Position numbers and translations under genes: made by a program. Below are positions 1-10,488 of a stretch of DNA of 60,000 nt, in pieces (position 1 is the first letter of the stretch; each line of letters opens with the position of its first letter). Under the pieces are notes generated by a model. The model had not been told where the DNA came from. It saw nothing but the letters and a program-made list of their open reading frames with translations, and ran no database searches. Source of the stretch: Takakia lepidozioides (lineage: Eukaryota > Streptophyta > Takakiopsida > Takakiales > Takakiaceae). The DNA lies in NCBI GenBank assembly GCA_030704615.1, contig CM060734.1:9240001-9300000 (forward strand), given 5' to 3'.

Positions 1-483
1 ATGCTTGACTGTGCGCCATGTCAATTTTGTGTGGGCGCTTGTTTTCATAGGAGGTTGGTCCGGATTTGATCACCGGCCAATCCTAGAGCGTGCTGTCGGT
101 GGCGAGGCTGGGGTGATGACCAGTTAGACCATCATTGTTTTCTTATGGTGAGGCTGGGTTGATGACCAGCAGACCATAGGAGTGCTTACGGTGGATGCAG
201 GTGCAGGTGCAGGTTTATGTCATGAACCTAGTAGTCTAAGCCATTAGCTGCAACATGTTCTCTATCAGGTTACCTTGTGGAAAGGGGGATTAGAGACAGG
301 TTTACAACAGGTGTGGTTGTGAGATTTCATCACGGAGGTGCCACTAGTTGTTGAGAGAAGTGCCGGTACGAGCACTAGCGATACTAGTGGATATACAAGA
401 CGAGGTGTGCGGTTTAGGCCACCTTCACCTTCTGTGTCTTCTGAGAGGGTTCTGATTCAGACTTTGAGAGATCCACGTCGCAG
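1..483. other. Leader of decayed gypsy element 1, no gene
   Basis: No convincing coding region is visible. The stretch has a short GGTGCA tandem near 200 and two imperfect copies of a phrase around GGTGATGACCAG (about 113 and 160). It directly precedes the gag remnant and is probably the untranslated leader of that element. I find neither a clear LTR boundary nor a primer-binding site. Confidence 0.3.
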
Positions 484-1153
484 GTGCAAGCTATTTCCTT
501 GCCATTGTTGTGGGATACGATGGAGGAGATGTATGGAGCTACCAAGAGGCCACGTAGGTACTCTGGAGCTGTGGGCACCATTGAGCTTGATGACTTCATA
601 CAAGAGTTTGACAGTTGGTGTGATTTGCGCAATCTACAATTGTTTACGCCCTGCATAGAAGGGGCTATTCTAGCACCTTGAGGGGCCGCCCATGGATGAT
701 TACCATGAATTTAGGCGGGGACATGCGGTGGAGATTGAGGAGTGGCGAGAGTATTGGTCACCTAACTATGTCTCCATCACTAGAGGCACAAGGGCAGCGG
801 CGACACCAACAGCTACACCAACGTCTGCAACTGCAAGCATTAGTAGTAGGACAAGTGGTACAGGAGCTGGGAAATCCACTCAAGCTCCTGCTGTAGCACC
901 AGCATCCGTGCCTGCCTTTAACCCAGTTGTGGAGTTCTTCGAGGAGTTGAGGAGAAACTACCAGGGGATAAGGACAGAGAAGTTGCGGAGCTTGCAAGAG
1001 TTCCAACGGAGGCCTACTAAGAGTTTGAGGGAGGCTTACACGCGCATGAGGCGCTTGATAAATGTAACCGAAGGGGCTACAGAAGCTCATGCAGTCCAAT
1101 TCTGGTATGGGATATTCGACAAGGAGCTCAGGCGGGATGCAACTCTCCTATAA
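484..1153 (+). pseudogene. Gag capsid remnant of gypsy element 1
   Basis: Two reading frames, 484-681 and 692-1153, together resemble a Ty3/gypsy Gag capsid. The first holds IELDDFIQEFDSWCDLRNLQ, the typical start of a retrotransposon gag core. The second holds a Ser/Thr/Ala-rich linker and then FFEELRRNYQGIRTEKLRS and QEFQRRPTKSLREAYTRMRR, like the C-terminal capsid helices. Gag packages element RNA into cytoplasmic particles. A frameshift or small deletion near 680 separates the halves, and a stop follows at 1151. Zinc knuckles follow downstream in another frame, as expected for Gag order. Family assignment is by pattern only. Confidence 0.6.
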
Positions 1154-1402
1154 GTGGACCAACCCACCTTAGCAAATGTGTTTTTGCTGGCAGAGCAGAT
1201 ATAGCTCAATATGGTGGAGGAGCGAGTGGTCATGGTGGGATTTGGCAAGGAGACACAACAAAGTGGCGCTCCTAGCCAACAACAACCATTACCCCAACGT
1301 GTTCAAGGCCACAAGGGGGCTCAGGCAAAGCCCAGGGAAGGACACAGAGGATCTCAGATGTAGAGGTCTCTTCCTTCATTCTCAAGCCAACAACAGTCGG
1401 GT

Positions 1403-2014
1403 GTGACTTGTTGGGATTGTGGAGGACCTCATGTTAAGAAGAATTGCCCGGAGAGAGGCAAAGGGTCGACACCTGCACAGCCTACACAACTACAGTGTGG
1501 GCATTGTGGCAAGTATGGGCATGAGGAGGCCCATTGTTATGACTTGCATCCTGAGCTCCGACCAGGCCAGTTCCAAAGGAACAATGGTGGCCGAGGACGA
1601 GGCAAAGTAGTCCTGAGAGGTAGAGGAGGCAGAGGTCGTGGTGGAGGTCGTAACCAAAACCAAGGAGCACATGGCCAAGGTCAAGGTCATGACCAAGCTG
1701 GCATGGTGGATAGGTTTTCCCAGCTAGAGCAACGTCTTGCTGCCATGGCCACTACTCATGTTGCGCCAGCTCCAAGGCCTAAGGTTCAAGCCCTACCTAC
1801 ACAACCTCCTATGCCTAGGGAAGACCAAATTGGTATGGGCTTCATGTGTGGATCCGCACTTACAGGGCCATTGCATGTACTAGACTCTGCTGCTGCTCTC
1901 ACTCGAGCAGCAATGCGTGCTCCTGAGCCAAGAGGAGCGGATGTGGATTTTGATCCACAAAGGGGGGGGAACAAGTTGACAGACAAGGCTTCCACAATCT
2001 TTCACATTGGCTGA
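1403..2014 (+). pseudogene. Gag nucleocapsid with two CCHC zinc knuckles, element 1
   Basis: The frame starts with a zinc knuckle CWDCGGPHVKKNC (CX2CX3HX4C) and then a canonical one, CGHCGKYGHEEAHC (CX2CX4HX4C). A glycine/arginine-rich basic stretch follows (about 1580-1680), then a proline/alanine spacer. In retroelements such knuckles bind genomic RNA during packaging. The part between the capsid frame and here (1154-1402) is broken by stops. The frame ends at 2014 while a new one opens at 2007, so at least one frameshift separates nucleocapsid from protease. Confidence in the zinc knuckles is high. Confidence 0.75.
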
Positions 2015-2972
2015 GACAATGTCAACTACGCCATCGATGGCACCCGCTCGCCCAAGTGTGTCAGAGATAGAGCCACGAGTATCATTGGGGAGAGTTGATG
2101 TGGCTCGGAAAATGCTAGTGGGTGGTGCTACAAAGCAAGGTGCAGCCAGTACATTGTTGGGGGCAGCTACGGCTGTTTGCCAAGCTCCATTGTTTTCTGC
2201 AATGACCATTGCAATGTCGGGGATTCGACCAGCTGTTGTGTTCAGACTAGCAGCTAGACTCTGTGAGAGTGGGGATGCATCGGCACTATCCGCGGGGATA
2301 GCGGATAAGATGCAGTGCATGGATGCCCTGGATTCAAGGGTAAAGACAGCCACAGCTGCGCCATGGCAAGCGGCAGCTGCACGGTTGCAGGAGTTGCCCG
2401 CTAGGCCAGCTATTGAGCGCAGCATGGTGACTCCTGGAGTAGTCCTGGTGGACAATCAGGATGGAGTGTTTCAGTTGGGTGGCCCAACCGGGGAGAGGTA
2501 TAGGCCACTGCGGGTCTTGTTGGACTTGGGAGCACAACCATTGATGTTGGGGAGAGCAGCAATTGCAGGCTTGGGCCTTACAGAGGCGGACTTGGAGCCT
2601 TGCCCTTTCCAAATTCAAACATCTTTGGGTGGTTTAGAAAAGGCGCGAGGGAGTACACGCCATGAGCTCTTCATTTGATTGCAGACAGATCATCCTACGG
2701 ATGGCTCAATCATGAGAGCTAAAGCCATTGTTACGGACGCGATGTCCTATGATGTGCTTGTTGGTGGAGCTGTGTTATACCCAATAGGATTTACTCTGGA
2801 CTTTTGGGAGGAAACGGCGTCCTATAGGCTGGAGTGGCAATCAGGGGATGGCCGACGTGCACTGCTCCCAGTGCGGTTTATTGGGAATGTAGCGGTGGAT
2901 CATAAGAACATGATGCCCACATTGGCTGCATTCTCAGGGGTGGCGGCTTGGGGTGGTGAGCTCTTGGAGTAG
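2007..2972 (+). pseudogene. Retropepsin-like protease region of element 1
   Basis: Two adjoining frames (2007-2678 and 2679-2972) carry VLLDLGAQPLMLGR, which resembles the active-site loop of aspartic retropepsins. The usual D-T/S-G-A is D-L-G-A here. It is followed by a hydrophobic GLGL segment and later by DAMSYDVLVGGAVLYPIGF, similar to the second half of clan AA proteases. Position after the zinc knuckles fits gag-pro order. The altered catalytic triplet and the stop at 2676 indicate a decayed copy. About 110 residues upstream of the core are Ala/Ser-rich and unrecognised. Confidence 0.5.
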
Positions 2973-3204
2973 CCATCTAGATGATAGGCCACCATTTGAT
3001 GAGGACAAACAATTGGCATACAAGGTTGAGTTGATTCATCATGTGCCTGTTCATGTTTCACTGTGGGGTACGGTTGGGAATTTGCAGCCAATAGCAGGCG
3101 AGTGTGTGCACCAAGCATGGCATGAGGCCTTTCCATTGATGAGTGAGGGGAGTTCAGTGACATCACCTAGACCTCCTCAGAGCACCTGACAACCACCTGA
3201 CTCA

Positions 3205-3490
3205 GGGATTTGTTTGCTAGACCTATTTGGAGGCACGAGCACTAGGCTTGCTTGAGTGTTGCAAGCAGGGATTAAAGTACGCAAGTACTTGTATGTGGAG
3301 AAGGATGAGATTGCTCGGCGTATTTCTATGCTCCACATTGCCTTGCTCATACACCAGTATCATGAGTTGTTATCTCTCTCAGCAATTCAAGGGTATCAAA
3401 AGGCCTTGCCAGCAGACATTACCTTGCTGGGGGCGGATGATTTGGACCAGCATGGTCCTATTGACTTGGTGATAGCCAGATGGCCTTGCC
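3205..3490 (+). pseudogene. Cytosine-5 DNA methyltransferase-like fragment in element 1
   Basis: The frame reads LLDLFGGTSTRLA, a stop (TGA), then VLQAGIKVRKYLYVEKDE and, about 60 residues on, GPIDLVIARWPCHE. The order is that of C5 cytosine methyltransferases: motif I (DLFxG) for AdoMet, motif II ending in an acidic residue (VEKDE), and the Pro-Cys catalytic motif IV after a D-L-V-I strand. The spacing looks closer to DNMT3-type enzymes than to bacterial ones, but I cannot test that. It lies directly after the protease region. The domain is cut right at the catalytic Cys, where chromovirus RNase H sequence takes over. Capture of cytosine methyltransferases by retrotransposons has been reported in some algae and protists. 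Confidence 0.55.
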
Positions 3491-3836
3491 ATGAAAGCGG
3501 TGGTGCACTGCCTTGAGCTTTGGCGTCACTATGTTGGTTCCAACCCGGTGAAGGTGTTCACGGACAATGTCACGGTGAAGTATTTTGCCCACACAGCCTA
3601 AGTTGTCCCCAAAACAAATTAGGTGGCAAGTCACTTTGGCAATGTTCGACGTGGATATGCAGTACAAACCGGGACGGGACAATGTGGTGGCCGATGCTCT
3701 GAGTAGAAAGCAACAACTCATGTTGGTGTACGAAGGTGAGACGGAGTTGCTTAGCTTGCTTGTTTGTCAACCAAATGAAACCCCATTTGGTTTCATTTCA
3801 CCATGGATAAAACAACCACTTCCTAGCTTCTCTTGA
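3485..3836 (+). pseudogene. Chromovirus RNase H fragment joined to element 1
   Basis: After the junction at about 3486 the sequence encodes [28 protein letters not shown], and [16 protein letters not shown], the C-terminal half of a Ty3/gypsy RNase H. The same residues occur almost unchanged in element 2 at about 37.0-37.25 kb on the minus strand, so the fragment derives from that family. One frameshift lies near 3590. Reverse transcriptase and integrase are absent, and reading ends at 3836. This is a scrap created by deletion or template switching. Confidence 0.8.
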
Positions 3837-4688
3837 GCTACTCAATGCTCCTCAAGCTACCCTTGTTGTACTCCTTCTATGGTGTTTCCAACCCAAGCAT
3901 GTGCCTCTCTTTGGCTTTCTTTCACACCATGAACAACTAGAGCTTGTTCTTGAAACCCTGGTGTCTATGTTCTCCACACACAAGACGCTTCTCTTGTCAT
4001 GCAAGAGCTCTTTTCCAAGCTCTCAAACCCTTGGTGCACAATAATGCTTCTACAAACCCTCATTGCATTCTTTTCACCATAGAAGCCACTTCCTTGGCAA
4101 ATGGTTGTCACAACACTTGAGATACAAGAGATGACGCTCCTTCTTCTCAAACTTTCAAACTTTTTGCTTCCACACACACAAGACTTTCTCCCTGCAATAC
4201 TTGCAAAGTCTTGTAACTCAAGAGCTCTCTCCTTGAGCTCTCCACCTCCTTGATGCAATGCAAACACACTCTCCCTTGCAAGACCTTGCAAGCCTTGTGA
4301 GATACTTGAGCTTTTCCTAGCTCTCTCACTCTTTGGTGTACACCAACACAAGTGCTAAACTAATCCTTACACTCCGCACTCACAAGCATAATGTCATCTT
4401 CTTGTAGTGATAATGAAAAGTGAACACTATGGAAACCCTCCACTCATAAATCCACCCAATTACATAAACTAAGTCAAGCCAAGGGCACCTTTGCTAAGGG
4501 AATCCACCCTACAAAGCCCTCACCACACTCCCTCTCAATACCTAGAGCTATGGAGGTGAGAGAAGCTCATGGAGGCTCAACTACAAGAAAATGAGCCTCC
4601 TCTATCCTCACAAGGGGAAAACCTATCCCCATGTCCCAAGTGAGGCTCGACACCTCACTTGGCATGTGAGACCAAATGAAGTCCCAAC

Positions 4689-4729
<41 letters not shown>

Positions 4730-4743
4730 ATATCCAAAATATC
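3837..4743. other. Gene-free LTR-like block with hairpins and a TA microsatellite
   Basis: No gene is visible. A perfect 10-bp inverted repeat, AAATGAAACC/GGTTTCATTT, sits at 3773-3798 just before the block. Another, CCAAGTGAGG/CCTCACTTGG, lies at 4636-4662. The part around 4330-4440 (ACAAGTGCTAAACTAAT and following) resembles 51020-51110, which suggests both are LTR-type sequence of related elements. A (TA)n microsatellite occupies 4692-4727. Confidence 0.4.
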
Positions 4744-5589
4744 GGGGAATGCTTGCGCATGAGCCTGTGAGCCTGTGAGTCTGGCTAGGCTCACGCCACG
4801 TCAGCAAGCTTCCACGTGTTCAAGCCGTAATTCCGTGCTTACCCCCCCTATTACCGCAGATCAGCTGTCGCCTATGTCCTAATTTTTTATCCCTCTTCAA
4901 GGCCCCCACATGAATATTCTTTGTGGCCGAGAACAATGGCAGGTTTGCGGATGAATTATGATTGAGGTCATGACTTTGGAATGAGGAGATCGTCCACTAG
5001 AGAACTGAATATTAAAAGCAAACATTTTTTTTGGGCAAAGCAGTACATTCATTCCAACACACAATCATTTTTCAATTCCGCAATCCGAAGACCTATTTTA
5101 GGCAATCCCCAACTGTACTTACGGGAACGCGCAAAGAACTTGAAAAACAGTTTGGAGATGGAAGCAAAACCAAAATACAATTTATTGAGCCTCGGTACTT
5201 GAACCTAAAGAAATATTGGAGGTTTCAGAGGAACCACTTCCAGAGTGTACAACAATATCATCTATGAATACAACAGCACATCCATGACGTTTTTTTTTTC
5301 CTCGACCTTCATGGAGATGCGAGTACAGTGTTTGTTCGGATAATACCCGTGCGCAAGCTTCCGCGTAAACCGGCAAGCGGTTGGATCTAGGGGGGCTCGG
5401 GGACATGTAGTATCCTTGGAAACCGAAAGGCGTCTGCTGATTCGATGACTGGTGCTGAACTCTGCAAAGCAAGAAGAGGAATGGTGGTAGATGTTAACAT
5501 CCAGATATAGACAACGAAAGCCACTATTTCTCGAATGGGAACGACACAAGGAAATGCAACATATTTTGCACGACTACACAAGAACTTAC

Positions 5590-6585
5590 TCACACTCAAA
5601 ATCGGAGTCCATGTCCAGATCCTCGTCAGGCGCTTCGGGCTCCTCTAGAAGTCCCTCTGTGGATGGGGCAGAAGTAGTGCCCGACTCAAGCTGACAAAGC
5701 TCGCTTGAGAAGAGCTCCGTATCAGCTTCCATGCCGAAGAAGTGCCTTCCGGCGCTCTTGCAAGCATGAAAACATGCTCCTGCAAATCCAAGAAGAACGA
5801 GAAATAAAAACAGGGTTTCCCTAAGGTCACTGCCCATATGTCAAACACAATGTGAAGGGCCCCACCTGTGCCCATAGACAAGTCAACCACTCGTCCACCA
5901 AGACGGCTGCATGTCTCCACCAAAGTCTGCATGAAAGCTGGAGATTTCTCCCGTGCACCTCTCCAAGGGACACCATTCGACCTTTTCATAGTCCGACCCG
6001 AGTCGACGTAATTGAAGATAACATCATCTCCACAGGCTCGCAGGTGGGGTCAATGTGAGCTGCAAGGTCCCTCAACTGAAACTCAGCAACACCAGCAGGA
6101 AGAGTGTCCGTCCGCCTCACCAGGCACAAAGCTTCGAACACTCGTGTCTGTCATTAATCACGAAGACAGAATGAGACAGAAGACATAACCCACCATTTTG
6201 ATTTACCGGAAATCCACGAAACATCAATTGAAAGGAACCAACTCACTTTCTGCCCCGGGAACTCGCCCTTCGTAAGAGGCAGAGTATTGATGCATGTCCA
6301 AGTTTTGATGACACGAAACCCGGAAGCTTTCATGTAGCTGAAAAGAGTTCTTCGAGCCGACATGTCCTTTGACTGCATGAGAAGAAGAGCCCCCGAGTCC
6401 GAAAGGAACTTGTTGCTGAACGAGAAAGCCCACTGCCAGTAACGAGAATCCGATTTGTTCCAAGTCGGGGTCGAATTGGAAGGAAACACATCAGGGACAG
6501 GAAAACCGTCAGGAATGTCCAGCACCACAAGGTCAGTCGCGTATGCCTATTGAACTCCATTCACCCATTCCGGACTTTTTGTGAC
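5590..6585 (-). pseudogene. Copy A exons with beta-class amino-methyltransferase-like domain
   Basis: Three exons (6585-6247, 6147-5866, 5779-5590) carry, in order: LVVLDIPDG at the place of motif IV (DPPY in active enzymes), a strand GALLLMQSKD, FRVIKTWTCIN, then KSPAFMQTLVETCS and GRVVDLSMGTG (motifs X and I) and AGRHFFGMEADTELF. This is the permuted order of beta-class N6-adenine/N4-cytosine DNA methyltransferases, in which the DPPY motif precedes the AdoMet-binding GxG and the segment after motif I reads GRxFIGIExxxE. The catalytic motif is altered (DIPD). The acidic tail DEDLDMDSDF closes the last of the three exons. A stop (6549-6547) and a frameshift near 6010 break the frame. Confidence 0.7.
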
Positions 6586-7449
6586 CTACAGCCAAAAACA
6601 TGAGACAGTGTAAGAAGCCCAATCCAAATCTAACAGGAGATCAATCCCCTGGACAAGCCACAACAAGCTGCCAAACACAATTATTCATACAACAGTTTAG
6701 ACATAAGTTTTCACCTGAGTGAGGAACGAAACAAGCATGTCCCACGATTTCGAGGGCACCCCTTTGAATGTGGACTTCCTCACTCCATCATTGAAAGAAA
6801 ACTTTCATTCAGCACCTTACGATTGAACTGGCCCAAAACCCTGGAGGGATGTTCTCTCGCCTCGAAAACTTGCTCCCTGGACTTTGAAGTTCTCCTATCC
6901 CTCCTTGCGGGAGAAGGCTGTCTTTCAGGAACCTCTGACGGTCCCTGTCCTTGCGGAGCTGCACTTTTCCCCTTCCCCTTCGGATCCCCGACAACCTTCC
7001 CCTTTCGTTTTGGAGTAGCAGTTTTCTCGGGCTCTTTTGCAGCCAGAGCCGAAATGATTCTGTCCTGGATGTCTTTCTCAGCCAATGGGGCAATCGCTGC
7101 GGCATTGTCGTTCAGGTTTCTCAAAACAACTTCATCGAATGGGGTGTCCTGTTTTGGCAGGTCGAGGTACCACCCACAGTCTCGGAAGTGCGCCCTGCTC
7201 TAGTCTTTGGCAATACCAGCCGTGTACATTGTCTTGTCATTGGAGGGGTCAGCCCATGAATAGATGAAGTCTGGGTCATCGCTAAGGTACTATCCCGGTA
7301 TGAGGATATGATACATATACCTGAATCACATACAAAAAACCCAGACAGTCATTCGATCAGAAAACGAAAGAGAACACACATCCGGAAAAAGATATTGAAA
7401 TGCAGGAATGCAACACTGAGAATTCTACTTTTGAAATCCCGAATTAACC

Positions 7450-7973
7450 TTGCGTTGACGCAATGTTCATTCTAGCAGAAATGGGGAACACCAAATGATA
7501 ATGTTGTATTGATAGAGACAACGAATGAGAAGCGCAATTCAACATTGCTTCAACACAAGGATGTTTTAGGGTTGAGAGTGTTGAAACACATGTCAATGGT
7601 ATCTGATAATCATAAGTTTCCTACAATTGTATTGAAATAGGTGGATGGCTACGGGAAATTTCCAGCAATCCATACCGCCAAACAACCTTGCGTCAACGCA
7701 AGTCTGTTTGTTGGTACAGTTACAGTTGAAAATAGCATTTCAAACCGACTCAAAACAGACTTATGTTCATCTTGGCAGCATTGGAACTGGATTTGAACTG
7801 CCCAAAACCACAGGAAAAGCTACATAGCCTGACACTTCATCAACCTTGCGTTGACGCAAGGCTGATTTTCCAGTCAGTTTATCCCTTTCACATTCAGAAA
7901 AATGGCATTATGGGATACCCAGGTATAGGTAAGTGAAACCAGGACAATGGGAAACAACATTGCGTTAACGCAA
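7450..7973. repeat. Four TTGCGTYRACGCAA palindromes in an intron of copy A
   Basis: The 14-bp near-palindrome occurs at 7450-7463, 7688-7701, 7846-7859 and 7960-7973, all inside the intron 8108-7321. The last one extends to a perfect palindrome when the flanking CAACA/TGTTG is included. The homologous intron of copy D has four sites of the same kind. Confidence 0.85.
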
Positions 7974-9213
7974 TGTTGCTCGACTGCACATGCAGAGCCC
8001 TCAGAGATCTCGCAAAGCACTGCAAATTCGCAATTCCTTATGGAAAGAACGACACAAGATTGCAGAAACATGCCCTTCAAGCACCAATTTGATTCAAGGA
8101 GGTCACACCTGTACAACACTCGCTTCATTGCTTGCTCGCTGTTGTACTGGTTTTTGAATTCGTAAGACCTGGAGATTCCTTTCTCTTTCTCAAACTCCCT
8201 GAAGAAGCAGTTGTTCCAGACAACGAGCTTCCATCTCCTGATATAGGCCTCCAGTGTGATCCGGGGGCAAGCCATCTGGATTTTGTAGTCTGCCATCGAC
8301 TCAGCAAGTGCAGCCTTTGCACGTTTTTCTAACTGCAACAAGAAAGCTCGTAAGAATTTTCGAGAGGTTACAGAGCATCAAAAATGTCTGAAAATGGTTT
8401 GGTTCAAACCTTACCTGGCTCCAGAATGTGGCTTTGTGTAGCCACTGGTCGAATGTGTGGTCGCTAACAACTCTTATTGCTTGTGTCTTCGGGTCCCTCT
8501 CTGGAGTTGGGAACATGTTCGTGTCTCTCACAAGAGGATCCGAATTCCATATCTCCAACCACCTGATTTTGGTTGCATTGTCCACCATTGAAATGGAAAG
8601 GCGATGTAGTTTCTCTTGAGTCATTTCTGGCTTGGAGCCATACTTATCATAGTGTGCTTTCACCTGTTCCAGAAATTCCGTGCCAAGACCTGGGTCTGCT
8701 ATCCGGATATGTTTGTCGAATGCACTCATGAGGTTCTTCCTTTGATTTTTCATCTCGAACTTCATCATGTCCTCAAGCCCAGTTGCAGACCGCTGCTCTT
8801 CTGTGTGGGAATCATAGTACTCTGCTTTCGCCTTCAATCCAGTTTCTGCTATTTCTTGCTGCATACATAACAGGTAAAAAGAATCAAATACTGCAATTTC
8901 ATCACAAAATTTGCAGTATTAACAGGCAAAAGGTGTCAAAAAACTTACAGTGTACATGTACTCAAGAAAAAGCCTCCCTTGTCAAGCTGTACCATGTGCT
9001 TGTCTTCTTCTCAGCACACCTCTTCATCTGCTGAGGACTGAGCACGTTCGTGAATGACTCCAGTGGCATCAGCCCTACCTTCTGGATGCGGAATAGAGTG
9101 TGGCACAGATTGGTCGTCACATGTGATGTTTCATTTGACCTGGAAAAACCTTCAACTCATAAGATGATTTCAAATTGTCGAAACAAGTAACAGACACAAA
9201 GTTGGAAACTTAC

Positions 9214-9815
9214 TTGTTTATGTCGTGCATGGCTGTCAAGAGCTGCGTGACACGTCCTTTGTGATCGAGAACCATGGAAACCACGCTCCAGTGCCATTCG
9301 ATGTCGTCCGAGTGCAAGCTTGAAATGTAATCCATCCAGGCAAGCAGTCTGTGGTTCCCATCCCAGACAAAAAACATCTTTCCCATGAATGCTTTTGTGG
9401 AGGCCTTTTTGGACAGCTTGAACTCGAACTCCCTGTTTACATCCCGCCAGCATGCATCCCAACCTTGCTCAATGTCCTCTGTTACAAGACACTCCTCTCC
9501 TTTCGTGTTCATAGTGGATACGTAGAACACTGCTGATCCCTTGACATAGCCGTGAACAAAGTCGTTCTTCAACTTCGTTATATCATTCCTCAAAGCCGGT
9601 CGAACAGCGGGCATGGAGATCATCCTGCATAGCGGAATGACCAGGTTTCCGCCCGGAACCTCCATCGACAGAATCACCTTCGACGAGTTCACTTTTTGCC
9701 CACCAATTATCTCCTCGGCCTTGTCTTCATAGTTTCCCTCCAATGCATCTTCCTCTCCTTCACCTTCTGACGCGGCCAAATCTTTCCCCTCGGATTTCCT
9801 TTTTCTTTTCCTTTA
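9214..9815 (-). pseudogene. Copy A exon with ParB-like domain
   Basis: The exon encodes a charged start (KRKRKSEGKD and an acidic run), then IPLCRMISMPAVRPAL, DITKLKNDF, GSAVFYV, a roughly 50-residue insert and FFVWDGNHRLLAWMDYI. Proteins with a ParB/sulfiredoxin-like N-terminal domain have an early strand ending in Arg, a helix, and then a DGxHRxxA signature; all three are present here in that order. In bacteria this fold binds nucleotides or acts as a nuclease in chromosome partition and in phage proteins. This exon is open throughout and ends at a good donor, AACAA followed by GTAAGT. The homologous exon of copy B shares the same motifs. Confidence 0.7.
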
Positions 9816-9865
9816 CACAGAATGAATTATCTGTGAGTGACAGATTGAGCACCCATGGATCAACA

Positions 9866-10078
9866 TTGCTTTGACGCAAGGTTGATTGATGGGGATGTAG
9901 TTTAGACTGAAAAGCATACAGGAAAGACTTTTCAAGCAAAAAAATGCTTTGCGTTGACGCAGGGTTCTTTTGGGAGCTTCAACTAATCAACTTTCCCTAC
10001 CTTACATTTCAGGATATGAGAGATCGGACGCCTCCATTGAACAAAAAAATCATCAAAACCAGCCTTGCGTCAACGCAA
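9866..10078. repeat. Three more TTGCGTYRACGCAA-type palindromes upstream of copy A
   Basis: Sites at 9866-9879 (one mismatch, TTGCTTTGACGCAA), 9949-9962 (last base G) and 10065-10078. They lie just upstream of the first recognised exon, presumably in a first intron or promoter region of copy A. Confidence 0.75.
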
Positions 10079-10488
10079 TGTTGATTCATGTGCGGCATCT
10101 GTTCATTTCACTAGAAGTTCTATCATACACCATGGAGGTAGGCATCAACCTTTTTTTCTTAAAGAAAATTACCTCAACAATAGTTTTTGAGGGAGGTGAA
10201 TAGTTGAAATCTTAATATGATTTAAAGGGCCTCCGTCCTTTTTATTTTATTTTATTTTATTTATTTTTAAACCAGACCCTGCCACATACCAGGCTGGTAT
10301 GACTTTTAAAATTTTGTTTAATACCATACCAGTCAGATTCTCACTTTGATACCCTACCATATACCATACCAGGCTATTAAATTTATACATCATTTGATAC
10401 CAGTACCATACTAGTTTCAATAATTCAACTGTACCCCAATACCTTTACCCTAGTGGTATCAAAAAACCATGATACCAGTCCAACACTG
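10079..10488. other. AT-rich gene-free stretch with ATACCA/TGGTAT words
   Basis: No gene. A TTTTA repeat lies around 10240-10266. From 10270 to 10470 the words ATACCA and TGGTAT recur many times in both orientations, for example the palindrome ATACCAGGCTGGTAT near 10297. Similar words flank an inverted repeat at 22977-23040. Confidence 0.4.

Larger units (their letters stand above)
5182..9815 (-). pseudogene. Copy A: ParB-like/amino-methyltransferase gene, at least nine exons, decayed
   Basis: Exons deduced from GT-AG borders and comparison with copies B and D: 9815-9214, 9139-8948, 8858-8415, 8332-8109, 7320-6715, 6585-6247, 6147-5866, 5779-5590 and 5461-5182. In order they encode an acidic N-terminus with a ParB-like domain, a helical middle (EKLHRLSISMV, IRWLEIWNSD), the segment CGWYLDLPKQ, a lysine-rich linker ending NESFLSMME, the methyltransferase-like core, an acidic tail and a final exon. 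Lesions: a one-base T insertion near 8965, stop codons at 7292-7290, 7202-7200 and 6549-6547, a frameshift near 6785 and another near 6010. The exon architecture is otherwise intact, so the copy was recently functional or moved as an intact unit. Function is unknown; see the two domain entries. Confidence 0.75.
4744..10078 (-). mobile_element. Transposon-like unit carrying copy A of the ParB-methyltransferase gene
   Basis: The left boundary is GGGGAATGCTTGCGCATGAG at 4744, followed by repeated TGTGAGCC/GGCTCACG. The same kind of end lies downstream of copies B, C and D. The gene runs from about 9815 to 5182 towards this end. Palindromes at 9866-10078 lie in what looks like an upstream intron, so the unit extends at least to about 10.1 kb. 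I could not find the 5' terminus. No transposase is visible, so it is either non-autonomous or mobilised in another way. Confidence 0.5.

Noticed and set aside
4692-4727. TA repeat as a promoter TATA region
   Set aside because: A simple (TA)18 microsatellite next to a transposon terminus; no transcription unit starts nearby.
4744-4800. Helitron end
   Set aside because: Helitrons end in CTRR with a preceding hairpin and start with TC; the terminus here begins with a G-run and has multiple TGAGC repeats, and no Rep/helicase is visible.
5182-9815. Bacterial contamination as the source of the ParB-methyltransferase genes
   Set aside because: The genes are interrupted by GT-AG introns at shared positions, occur four times and are embedded among plant retroelements, one inside a gypsy integrase.
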